A DNA stretch of 6,333 bases, taken from positions 1 to 6,333 of the forward strand of contig DRKE01000136.1 in assembly GCA_011051925.1 (NCBI GenBank), in the 5' to 3' direction. This document shows positions 1 to 6,122 of the stretch, one piece after another. The DNA is from Deltaproteobacteria bacterium. GTDB lineage: Bacteria; Myxococcota_A; UBA9160; UBA4427. The notes beneath the pieces were generated by a model. It was not told where the DNA came from. It searched no databases and saw only the letters and a program-made list of their open reading frames with translations. The position numbers and the translations under genes were made by a program. Positions within the stretch are counted from its first letter, which is position 1; the number at the start of each line of letters is the position of its first letter.

Positions 1-90
1 GGCATCGCCCAGTTCCCGGTAGGCAACCTGCTCTGCCAGCATGCCTCCGATATTGCCCCCGCCGATCAACGCGATCTTCGGTCTTGCCAT
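1..90 (-). CDS. mdh: Malate dehydrogenase, N-terminal 30 residues (partial)
   Basis: This is the start of an NAD-dependent malate dehydrogenase (malate to oxaloacetate, TCA cycle, cytoplasm), cut by the window edge. The visible protein begins MARPKIALIGGGNIGGMLAE. It shows the first beta strand followed by a Rossmann dinucleotide-binding glycine motif GxGxxG (G10, G12, G15), and then a helix ending in RELGDA. The opening 'PKIALIG-GNIGG' and the later 'ELGD' are typical of the lactate-dehydrogenase-like bacterial malate dehydrogenases; an L-lactate dehydrogenase cannot be excluded from 30 residues because the substrate-specificity residues lie outside the window. The ATG is preceded by a strong GAGGAGGG ribosome binding site 7 bases upstream. 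The gene starts 31 bases after the aspS stop on the same strand, so it is probably co-transcribed with aspS. Confidence 0.85.
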   Translation of the reverse strand, partial: MARPKIALIGGGNIGGMLAEQVAYRELGDA

Positions 91-97
91 GAGAGTT

Positions 98-105
98 CCC
101 TCCTC
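98..105 (-). promoter_or_regulatory. Ribosome binding site of mdh
   Basis: Read on the minus strand this is GAGGAGGG, close to a perfect anti-16S match, 7 bases before the mdh ATG. It is the strongest Shine-Dalgarno in the window and fixes the mdh start inside the short aspS-mdh gap. Confidence 0.8.
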
Positions 106-121
106 GTTCGTACGGTCCGAT

Positions 122-1933
122 TCAGCTTCGGGACGGCGGCAGCCGCACGCGAAGCGCGAGTTCTTCGAGCTGTTCCGGCGCGACGGGCGACGGTGCTTCC
201 ATCAGCAGATCCTGGCCCCGTTGGGTCTTCGGGAAGGCGATCACGTCGCGCAGGTTGTCGACGCCGGCCAGCTTCATGACCCAGCGATCGAAGCCGAAGG
301 CGAATCCGCCATGGGGCGGCGCACCGGTTTCGAGGGCATTCAGCAGGAAGCCGAAGCTCCGTTCCATCTCCTCGTCGCTATAACCCATGATTCGCAGGAT
401 CTTCCGCTGCACGTCGCTGCGATGGTTGCGAAGGCTGCCCGACCCGAGTTCCGTTCCGTTCAACACGACATCGTAGTGGGTCCCGCGCACCTTCTCGGGC
501 GCCGTGTCGAGCAGGGCCAGATCCTCTTCGATCGGTGCGACGAAGGGCTGATGGACATGCGTGAGCTGGCCCTTCTCGTCCATCTCGAGGAGCGGGAAAT
601 CGACGACGAGCAGGGGGTCCCACGCCCGATCGTCGACGCGCCCGAGTCGCCGTCCGAGATCCTCCCGCAACCGCGACAGGATCGTATTGGCCCGGTCCTT
701 CGTGTCCGCCTGGAAGAAGATCACCATGCCCGGCTCGACCTTGCAGCGCTCGCGGATCGCTTCAATCTCGGCCTCGCCCAGGAATTTCGAGATCGGCGAT
801 TTCCACGAGCCATCGTCCTCGACGCGGATCCAGCCGAGCCCCTTCGCCCCGAGTTCCTTGCGAACGAGTTTCTCGAGGCGATCGATCTCGCCGCGGGTGA
901 GCGCCGTGGCATCGGCGATCGGCAGCGCCTTCACGATGCCCCCGGATCCGACGACGCCCGCGAAGGCCTTGAACCCGGAGGTGCGGAAGACATCGGTCAG
1001 ATCGACGAGCTCGAGCAGCACGCGCGTGTCCGGGCGATCGCTTCCGTAGCGGTCCATCGCCTCGGCGTAGGTGATCCGCCTGAAGGGCGCTTCCAACTCG
1101 ACGCCACAGGCGCGACAGCCGTCGATCGTGACCTTCTCGAGGACCGCGAGGATCTCCTCGACGCCGACGAAGGAGAGTTCGAGGTCGATCTGCGTGAACT
1201 CGAGCTGGCGATCGGCCCGCAGGTCCTCGTCGCGGAAACAGCGCGCGATCTGGTAGTAGCGATCGCAGCCCCCGATCATGAAAAGCTGCTTCATGATCTG
1301 GGGAGACTGGGGCAGCGCATAGAAATCGCCGGGCTGGAGACGACTCGGCACGAGAAAGTCCCGAGCGCCCTCGGGCGTCGCACGCGCCAGCATCGGTGTC
1401 TCGATCTCGAGAAAGCCCTGCTCGCTGAGCGATTCCCGAACGGCACGGGCGAGATCGTGTCGGAGTTCGAGCACCCGCTGGAGCGGAGGACGACGCAGGT
1501 CGTGAAGCCGATGACGCAGACGGATCTGCTCGTCGACGTCGATCTCCTCCTCGATCGCGAAAGGGGGAACCGAAGCCGAGTTCAGGATCCGCAACTCGCG
1601 GACATTGACCTCGATCGTTCCCGTCGGCATGTTGGGATTGATCGTATCGTCGCTCCGGGACTCGATCTCGCCGCGCACCATCAGGACCCACTCGGAGCGG
1701 AGCAGATGGGCGCGGGCATGGGCATCGGGCGCCGACTCGGGCCGGAAGACGACCTGCACGAGACCGGTCCGATCCCGCAGATCGACGAAGATCACGCCTC
1801 CATGATCCCGCCGACGGTGAACCCATCCCGCCAGAACGACTTCGTCCCCGACCCGGGCGCGCATGATCTCGCCGCAGCGATGACTGCGGCGCATCGATCC
1901 CATTCCATCGAGAAGGGCACTGGACGTGCTCAT
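122..1933 (-). CDS. aspS: Aspartyl-tRNA synthetase (bacterial type)
   Basis: This class II synthetase charges tRNA-Asp with aspartate in the cytoplasm. It has 603 residues, close to the usual 590. The OB-fold anticodon-binding domain is at about 20-120 (GWVHRRRDHGGVIFVDLRD). Class II motif 1 is near 172-195 (FLEIETPMLARATPEGARD). Motif 2 holds the FRDE loop at 233-236, followed by LRADRQLEFTQID. The bacterial GAD insertion spans about 300-430. Motif 3 is at 542-569, with GFDR at 547-550 and RDVIAFPK at 562-569. Every main element is present and nothing looks broken. I chose the ATG at 1933 because TGGAG lies 5 bases upstream; in-frame ATGs at codons 11 and 14 have poorer sites, although codon 14 matches the E. 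coli N-terminus in alignment, so a 13-residue shorter protein is possible. His44 in the RRDHGG loop is the residue seen in non-discriminating AspRS (see findings). The gene is followed after 31 bases by mdh. Confidence 0.97.
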   Translation of the reverse strand: MSTSSALLDGMGSMRRSHRCGEIMRARVGDEVVLAGWVHRRRDHGGVIFVDLRDRTGLVQVVFRPESAPDAHARAHLLRSEWVLMVRGEIESRSDDTINPNMPTGTIEVNVRELRILNSASVPPFAIEEEIDVDEQIRLRHRLHDLRRPPLQRVLELRHDLARAVRESLSEQGFLEIETPMLARATPEGARDFLVPSRLQPGDFYALPQSPQIMKQLFMIGGCDRYYQIARCFRDEDLRADRQLEFTQIDLELSFVGVEEILAVLEKVTIDGCRACGVELEAPFRRITYAEAMDRYGSDRPDTRVLLELVDLTDVFRTSGFKAFAGVVGSGGIVKALPIADATALTRGEIDRLEKLVRKELGAKGLGWIRVEDDGSWKSPISKFLGEAEIEAIRERCKVEPGMVIFFQADTKDRANTILSRLREDLGRRLGRVDDRAWDPLLVVDFPLLEMDEKGQLTHVHQPFVAPIEEDLALLDTAPEKVRGTHYDVVLNGTELGSGSLRNHRSDVQRKILRIMGYSDEEMERSFGFLLNALETGAPPHGGFAFGFDRWVMKLAGVDNLRDVIAFPKTQRGQDLLMEAPSPVAPEQLEELALRVRLPPSRS

Positions 1934-1938
1934 CGGGG

Positions 1939-1943
1939 CTCCA
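1939..1943 (-). promoter_or_regulatory. Ribosome binding site of aspS
   Basis: The minus strand reads TGGAG, 5 bases before the ATG at 1933. It supports that start over the in-frame ATGs at codons 11 and 14, which have no comparable purine-rich site at proper spacing. Confidence 0.55.
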
Positions 1944-1978
1944 GAGCGAATGGCTTCCTTCGGACGGTCACGCTCGGC

Positions 1979-1999
1979 AGGCCCCCTTCGAAGGGGCCT
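1979..1999 (-). promoter_or_regulatory. Perfect 7-bp stem-loop in the aspS leader
   Basis: On the minus strand, AGGCCCC, a 7-base loop TTCGAAG and GGGGCCT form a perfect GC-rich stem. The core CCCCTTCGAAGGGG (1983-1996) is also a 14-base perfect palindrome. It lies 45 bases before the aspS start and is not followed by a T-run, so it does not look like a simple intrinsic terminator. It may be a leader RNA structure or a dimeric protein site. A second C-run at 2004-2010 (GCCCCCC on the minus strand) could pair instead with the same G-run, giving an alternative fold. Function is unknown. Confidence 0.4.
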
Positions 2000-2054
2000 C
2001 GCTGGGGGGCGCTCCGCGGATGTCCCAAAACCCTCGATCCGGGCTTTCGAACCG

Positions 2055-2075
2055 AAAAAACCGTTTAGAAATCGG
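2055..2075 (-). terminator. Weak stem followed by T6 (terminator- or attenuator-like)
   Basis: On the minus strand a short imperfect stem (CCG-A-TT, loop, AA-A-CGG; 2075-2061) is followed at once by six Ts (2060-2055). The stem is only 3 plus 2 pairs with a mismatch, so it would be weak. It could end transcripts from the diguanylate cyclase gene. If the candidate promoter at 2081-2109 is real, it would sit in the first bases of the aspS leader. The stretch is unusually AT-rich for this window. Confidence 0.2.
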
Positions 2076-2080
2076 CGAGT

Positions 2081-2109
2081 TGGTTAGCAACGGCACCGAC
2101 GGCTGTCAA
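2081..2109 (-). promoter_or_regulatory. Candidate sigma-70 promoter for aspS-mdh
   Basis: The minus strand carries a perfect -35 hexamer TTGACA (2109-2104). At 17 bases spacing comes TAACCA (2086-2081), a poor -10 match; GCTAAC at 15 bases is an alternative. It lies in the 210-base gap upstream of aspS and would give a leader of roughly 140 bases. The case rests on the -35 box, the position and the locally lower GC content; the -10 is weak. Confidence 0.35.
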
Positions 2110-2119
2110 TCGAGGAATC

Positions 2120-2145
2120 GATCGCGGAGCACCGCGTTCGCGATC
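2120..2145 (-). terminator. Inverted repeat overlapping the diguanylate cyclase stop codon
   Basis: GATCGCG (2120-2126) and CGCGATC (2139-2145) are perfect 7-base inverted arms around a 12-base spacer. Inside is a competing stem CGCGG / CCGCG (2123-2127 with 2132-2136) around a 4-base loop. The stop codon of the diguanylate cyclase gene occupies 2144-2146. No T-run follows on the minus strand, so this is a non-canonical 3'-end hairpin at best. Confidence 0.25.
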
Positions 2146-3595
2146 AGGCATCGCCCTCGAGAAGATCGTCCGCGGAGCAGACCCGGTTCCGTCCCCGGCT
2201 CTTGGCGCGATACATCGCCTTGTCGGCGGCGTCGAGCAGCGGCCCCCGCGCCTCGCCATGGACCGGGCAGGTGGCGACCCCGATCGAGATCGTCAACCGG
2301 AGCGTTCCCTCGCGACCCGCCTCGAAGAGATGGGTCTCCACACGATGCCGGATCCGTTCGGCGATCCGAAGCGCGACATCATGGGGCGTATCGACGAGCA
2401 GGATCGTGAATTCGTCGCCGCCGTAGCGCGCGAGTGTGTCGACCTGCCTCACGCATTGCGAGAGCAATCGCGATAGCACGCGCAGGGTCTCGGATCCGAT
2501 CAGATGACCATGTACATCGTTCACGGTCTTGAAGCGGTCGAGGTCGAGGAAGAGGACCGAGAGCGGATTGCCATAACGCGCTGCCCGCTGGATCTCGTTG
2601 TCTGCCGTCGCGAGCAGGTAGCGGGCGTTGTAGACCCCCGTCACGTCATCGATGAAGGCCTTTTCCTTGGCGTTGTGGTAGCGCTCGGCCGTCGCGAGCG
2701 CGGCATTGGCCCGGCGGGCGATCGTCCGCGCCGCCTCGAGGTCCGCCTCGTCGAAACGCCGCCCCTCCGAAAGGATCCAGACATGCCCTCCCTCGTGCTC
2801 CTCGCCCCGAAGCGGGACGGAGAGCAGGGCCCCGGGCGCCTCGAGCCCGACGAGCCCCAGAACGTGGTGCAGGGGGCCCCAGGGAACGACACTGACCTCG
2901 CCCCGACCCATCGTCGATTCCAGCGACTTCTCCTCGATCAGGGTCCGGCTCAGGCGGTCCCGCACCTCCTCGGGGAAGCCGCGCGCCGCGACGCCTGCGC
3001 CCTGGGGCGCCGGACTGGGCGAGAAGAACGCGATTCCACGCCGGCAGCCGAGACGCTCGAGCAGGATCTCGAGCGTCATGGAGTAGAGCTTGCCAGGCTC
3101 CAGACAGGAGGCCAGCGCTTCGCAAGCGCGTTCCGTTTCGAGCTGGCTGCGGTACTCGGATTGACTCCGCTCGACCTCGAGAAGACGCGCGACGACGATC
3201 GTCGCCATGGGCAGCGCCTCGGCCTGGGTCTCCGGCAGACGGAAGACGACCCCCCGATCCGGCTCCGGGACTTCGGGATCCAGCTCGCCGGTATCGGCGG
3301 AGGGGATGGACCCGGAGAGGGCGACCCGCGCCATCGCGGTGCCCGGCCGATCCCATTGCTCCCAGACGGGATCGAAGAGGATCTCCTCGGCATCGCGCCC
3401 GACGGCGATCAGGATGAGATGCGGCGCACCGACCGAGGAACGCGCCGCGGGCCCGACCGAGTCGAATGCGGCACATGAGAACCGGTGGGCCGCGCCCGCC
3501 TCGGCCAATCCGGCCATCAACGAACCGACGACTCGCGCGGCCCCCTCACCAACGACCAGGGTTGGAACCGGCGCCCGTGATTCATCCCTGGTCAT
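2144..3595 (-). CDS. Diguanylate cyclase, GAF-GGDEF (N-terminal receiver-like region)
   Basis: The 483-residue protein is predicted to make cyclic di-GMP from two GTP in the cytoplasm. The GGDEF domain covers about 315-475. It shows DVTGVYNARYL near its start, the metal-binding FLDLDRFK (D351), an intact GGDEF signature at 392-396 (YGGDEF), a product-inhibition site RxxD at 383-386 (RQVD) exactly five residues before GGDEF, and a C-terminal ADKAMYRAKSRGRN. Residues about 165-305 look like a GAF domain, joined to GGDEF by a helix (TIARRANAALATAERYHNAKEKAFIDD). Residues 10-140 have alternating hydrophobic strands as in a receiver domain, but no convincing phospho-acceptor Asp; I call this region receiver-like only. 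No membrane segment or signal peptide is visible. The start is the ATG at 3595, which has AGGGGGG 7 bases upstream; an in-frame GTG at 3655 would add 20 residues of low-complexity Arg-rich sequence and is unlikely. It lies 123 bases after the propeller lipoprotein gene on the same strand. Confidence 0.93.
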   Translation of the reverse strand: MTRDESRAPVPTLVVGEGAARVVGSLMAGLAEAGAAHRFSCAAFDSVGPAARSSVGAPHLILIAVGRDAEEILFDPVWEQWDRPGTAMARVALSGSIPSADTGELDPEVPEPDRGVVFRLPETQAEALPMATIVVARLLEVERSQSEYRSQLETERACEALASCLEPGKLYSMTLEILLERLGCRRGIAFFSPSPAPQGAGVAARGFPEEVRDRLSRTLIEEKSLESTMGRGEVSVVPWGPLHHVLGLVGLEAPGALLSVPLRGEEHEGGHVWILSEGRRFDEADLEAARTIARRANAALATAERYHNAKEKAFIDDVTGVYNARYLLATADNEIQRAARYGNPLSVLFLDLDRFKTVNDVHGHLIGSETLRVLSRLLSQCVRQVDTLARYGGDEFTILLVDTPHDVALRIAERIRHRVETHLFEAGREGTLRLTISIGVATCPVHGEARGPLLDAADKAMYRAKSRGRNRVCSADDLLEGDA

Positions 3596-3602
3596 CGGCC
3601 AT

Positions 3603-3609
3603 CCCCCCT
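3603..3609 (-). promoter_or_regulatory. Ribosome binding site deciding the diguanylate cyclase start
   Basis: The minus strand reads AGGGGGG, 7 bases before the ATG at 3595. This supports that start instead of the GTG at 3655 in the same frame. An ATG at 3602 is in another frame. Confidence 0.6.
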
Positions 3610-3633
3610 GGTCCCGTCGATCCGGCTGGCACG

Positions 3634-3668
3634 CGGATCGCCGCCGGATCGGCACCCCCCGCGATCCG
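3634..3668. repeat. 8-bp inverted repeat in the gap before the diguanylate cyclase gene
   Basis: CGGATCGC (3634-3641) and GCGATCCG (3661-3668) are perfect inverted arms with a 19-base spacer. The spacer holds a further CGGATCG copy at 3645-3651, so the element is also a direct repeat. It lies in the 123-base gap between the lipoprotein and diguanylate cyclase genes. No T-run follows on either strand. It could be an operator or an RNA hairpin. The very high GATC density of this genome makes such repeats more likely by chance. The rest of this gap shows no convincing promoter. Confidence 0.3.
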
Positions 3669-3718
3669 TAACCCGGAGCTTGGCCGGCCTGGCCCGACCT
3701 GTCGATGGGCGATGCCGG

Positions 3719-5122
3719 TCATGGAGCAGCCGCCTCGAGCCGCTCCCAGGCAACCCCCCCGTCGAGACTCCGCAGAAGCAGGCCGCGATCGCCGACGATG
3801 ATGCCGATTTCGCCGGATGGCGAGAACGCGAGAGCGTGCAAGGTCTCGAAAAAAGGGGCGACCGCTGCCAGGTCCGGTCGCCGCCAGGACCGGCCCTCGT
3901 CGGAGGAGAGCCAGAGTCCGCCCTGGGCGCCGACCGCGACGAATCCCCCGCGTCCGGAACCGACTGCGAGGAGGTCGTGTGGAGAGATCCGCTCCGCCAT
4001 CCGCCAATGCGCTCCCCGATCCCGGCTACGGGCGAGCGCACCCGCTTCCCCGACAGCCAGCCCCACGCCCCGATCCTCCACGCAAAGCGCATGGAAGACC
4101 GCTTCCTCGACGACGCGGACGACGATCTCCGATGTGGGGGCGCTCCGCTCGGCCCAATACCGTTCGAGGAGGTCGGGATCATCGTCCAGGGAATCCGCAT
4201 AATCCCAGGGCGGCGTCCCGTAGACGAAGATCCGATCCTCGGGGATGCCCGCCTCTTCGAGTTGACTTCGCACTTCGAGGAGGCGGGCCGCGATCAGGTC
4301 GAAGAGGGCTTCGGGATCCCGTCGGCGGCCGATCTGCTCGATCTCATCCCGGGCCACGCGGGGTTCGATCCGCCAGGTCGAGTGACTCCGACCGCGTTGG
4401 TCCTCGATGAAAGCCAGCAGCCGGTCGCGACCCGGATCCGTCAGCTCGACCTCGCCGAAATCGAATCCGAGGGGTTCGAAGGAGACCGGGTCCTCGATCC
4501 CGACGTTCTGCCAACTCGCGCCCAGGTCATCGCTGACCCGGATCTCCGCCCCCGCCATCCAGCATCTCGTCGCGCCTCCACCGTGACAGAAGACATCGAA
4601 GGCGGTCTCCCCGGCCCGACCAGGACCGGATGCGATCGGCGAGGCGAACTCCCAGAGGCCCCCGGCATCCCGGGTCCGAAGCACCACCCCCGCCTCCCCG
4701 ACCGCCACGGCGGATTCGCGATCGATCGCGCTCACCGCGAGCAGACGGATCCCGGCGGCACGGCCCGGCAGGCGCTGGCGCCGCCACCGGACGCCGCCGT
4801 CATCCGTGCGGAGGATCACGCCCTCCCCGACCGCCCAGCCGTGCTCCGGGTCCGACATGGACAGGCCGCGAAGGGTCACTCCGGCCGGAACCCGCGAGGG
4901 TCGCCAGGAACGACCGGCATCGGGGCTCCAGTGGATCTCGCCGTTTTCGGCGATCACGACGACACGCCCGGGATCGGGGACGGCGACATCGACGAGATGG
5001 CCCCTCGGCCAGGCGGGGGGTTCGGCCGGGGTCTCCGCAACCTCGCCATCGGAACACGCCCCCGACAAGAGGCCGCAGAGCAGCAACGACATGAAGCGTC
5101 GGACGGAGGGAAGGTCAACCAT
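3719..5122 (-). CDS. Predicted lipoprotein with seven Asp-box repeats, Ycf48/HCF136-like beta-propeller with insertion
   Basis: The 467-residue protein is predicted to be exported. A short N-terminus with Arg8-Arg9 leads into a hydrophobic stretch MSLLLCGLLSGAC, ending at a probable lipid-modified Cys23 followed by Ser-Asp. The lipobox is slightly atypical (Ser at -3). Seven S/TxDxGxxW Asp-box/BNR-like motifs follow, near residues 66-73, 106-113, 150-157, 197-204, 366-373, 406-413 and 452-459, several preceded by 'AVGEAG' strands. This is the count expected for a seven-bladed propeller of the Ycf48/HCF136 type. In plants and cyanobacteria that family assists photosystem II assembly; in non-photosynthetic bacteria its role is mostly unknown, so no function is assigned. 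Between repeats four and five, residues about 213-340 form a charged, largely helical insertion without repeats. Cys179 and Cys187 could form a disulfide. The ATG has only a poor ribosome binding site (GGCAGG adjacent to it). The gene lies 49 bases after the PAS pseudokinase gene. Confidence 0.82.
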   Translation of the reverse strand: MVDLPSVRRFMSLLLCGLLSGACSDGEVAETPAEPPAWPRGHLVDVAVPDPGRVVVIAENGEIHWSPDAGRSWRPSRVPAGVTLRGLSMSDPEHGWAVGEGVILRTDDGGVRWRRQRLPGRAAGIRLLAVSAIDRESAVAVGEAGVVLRTRDAGGLWEFASPIASGPGRAGETAFDVFCHGGGATRCWMAGAEIRVSDDLGASWQNVGIEDPVSFEPLGFDFGEVELTDPGRDRLLAFIEDQRGRSHSTWRIEPRVARDEIEQIGRRRDPEALFDLIAARLLEVRSQLEEAGIPEDRIFVYGTPPWDYADSLDDDPDLLERYWAERSAPTSEIVVRVVEEAVFHALCVEDRGVGLAVGEAGALARSRDRGAHWRMAERISPHDLLAVGSGRGGFVAVGAQGGLWLSSDEGRSWRRPDLAAVAPFFETLHALAFSPSGEIGIIVGDRGLLLRSLDGGVAWERLEAAAP

Positions 5123-5171
5123 CCTGCCGAAGCATACGCGGCACGTCCCGGCTCGGCGACGGCCGGCCCAT

Positions 5172-6122
5172 TCAGGCGCCCGCCAGGGCCAGGCGCATCA
5201 GCGTGACGCGTCCCGCAGTCGAATCCTCGACGCAGATGGCTTCTCCCCCCATGGAGGCCATGCCGTGCTGGATCGCCTCGGGCGGATGTCCGGTCGCGCT
5301 CCGACGACTCGCGTCGGGTCGATCCACGAGGGAGACGACGACGCCCCGGGGCTGGTCTCCGCCGAGGGTTCGCGCCAGCAGGGTCATCGGTTCGCCCGCC
5401 CGGGCTTCCTCGAACCGCTGGCGGACGAGCTGGGTCAGAAGCCGTTCGAAGACGACCGTCGTGCCCGCCACCCGCGGCAGATTGGGCGGCATCAGGACCT
5501 CGAGATCGAGGGCCATGTCCGGATCGCCCACGAGTCGATCGGCCACCCGCATGATCGAATTCGTCACGTCGAATCGACCCTGCTGGGGTTTCCCGCCCCG
5601 GATCGCGACCTGCAGCTCCCGCAGCCATTTCTGGGCGGTCTCGATCGCCCGGCGACCCCGATCGACGATGGCCTTCTGCTCGTCCGTCAGCGCACGATGG
5701 CGGCTCTGCCCGAGCGCCTGCATGGCCTGCATCGCTTCGGCCATGGGCCCGCCGATCTCGTCGGCGAGCCCCGTCATGTACTCCTCGTTCGATTGCTCTT
5801 CGAGCAGCACCATCACGACCCCGACCCGATCGTCCTCGGCTTCGATCGGCGATGCCAGGCCGGTATAGCCGTGCTCGGCTTCGCGGATCTGGAGCCGAGC
5901 GGACTGGCCGCGCTCGAGGACCTCGGCGGTCGCGGTCAACACGGCTTCCCGTGCCCCCCCGCCGAAGACCATCGCGAGGGGTTGTCCCATCGGATCCTCA
6001 CCCTGACCGCAGAATCGATTCCGGAAGGAGGGATTCGCATACACGATCCGGCCGTCGGGATCCCCCACCAGGATCGGAGCCTGCAGGTGGGCCAGAAGGG
6101 AGATGTCCTCGGCCGTGCTCAT
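5172..6122 (-). CDS. PAS domain protein with degenerate histidine-kinase body (predicted pseudokinase)
   Basis: The 316-residue soluble protein has a PAS domain at about 8-108 (HLQAPILVGDPDGRIVYANPSF, then MGQPLAMVFG and a closing strand GVVMVLLEE). A two-helix region at about 112-175 resembles the HisKA/DHp dimerisation domain. There the usual 'HExRxPL' is replaced by 'ADEIGGPM', with Asp121 where the phosphoacceptor His should be. Residues about 183-314 follow the outline of a HATPase domain, including a late GG-AICVEDSTAGRVTLMRLAL like the end of that fold. However, the N box has become LLTQLVRQRFEEA, without the Asn, and no clear DxGxG is seen. I infer a signalling protein without kinase activity. 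The start is the ATG at 6122, which overlaps the upstream stop as ATGA and has GGAG 8 bases before it. A GTG at 6131 would fall on that GGAG. Translational coupling with the upstream gene is likely. The ligand and partner are unknown. Confidence 0.85.
   Translation of the reverse strand: MSTAEDISLLAHLQAPILVGDPDGRIVYANPSFRNRFCGQGEDPMGQPLAMVFGGGAREAVLTATAEVLERGQSARLQIREAEHGYTGLASPIEAEDDRVGVVMVLLEEQSNEEYMTGLADEIGGPMAEAMQAMQALGQSRHRALTDEQKAIVDRGRRAIETAQKWLRELQVAIRGGKPQQGRFDVTNSIMRVADRLVGDPDMALDLEVLMPPNLPRVAGTTVVFERLLTQLVRQRFEEARAGEPMTLLARTLGGDQPRGVVVSLVDRPDASRRSATGHPPEAIQHGMASMGGEAICVEDSTAGRVTLMRLALAGA

Larger units (their letters stand above)
1934..2143 (-). other. aspS upstream region (210 bases, no gene)
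   Basis: This is the longest gap in the window. It holds, in transcription order, most of the inverted repeat at the diguanylate cyclase stop codon, the candidate promoter with its perfect TTGACA, the weak stem with T6, the GC-rich palindromic hairpin and the aspS ribosome binding site. No small ORF with a ribosome binding site stands out. It includes the most AT-rich stretch of the window (about 2050-2072), as expected for a promoter region. Confidence 0.5.

Noticed and set aside
1035..1042. HIP1-like octamer GCGATCGC, suggesting a cyanobacterial origin together with the Ycf48-like protein
   Set aside because: The full octamer is rare here; only the GATC core is in excess. The IDG-type protein also points away from cyanobacteria, and Ycf48-like propellers occur in many non-photosynthetic bacteria.
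41..2068. Plus-strand 675-codon open frame opposite aspS
   Set aside because: It is antisense to an unmistakable aspartyl-tRNA synthetase. Its product is low in recognisable motifs and rich in Arg, Asp, Glu and Leu, as expected from the complement of a GC-rich gene. The long open frame follows from codon bias.
1934..2143. T-box riboswitch upstream of aspS
   Set aside because: No T-box-like conserved element, specifier stem or strong terminator hairpin can be seen, and the likely lineage does not normally use T-boxes.
2504..3478. Plus-strand 324-codon open frame opposite the diguanylate cyclase
   Set aside because: It is the complement of a clear GAF-GGDEF gene, has no recognisable domain and no ribosome binding site seen.
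3596..3655. 20-residue N-terminal extension of the cyclase from a GTG at 3655
   Set aside because: The extension is Arg-rich without family resemblance, while the ATG at 3595 has AGGGGGG at 7 bases.
3680..5206. Plus-strand 508-codon open frame opposite the propeller lipoprotein
   Set aside because: It is antisense to a gene with a signal peptide and seven repeated motifs. The product is Pro/Arg/Gly-rich without domains, and it runs over both gene boundaries as a shadow frame would.
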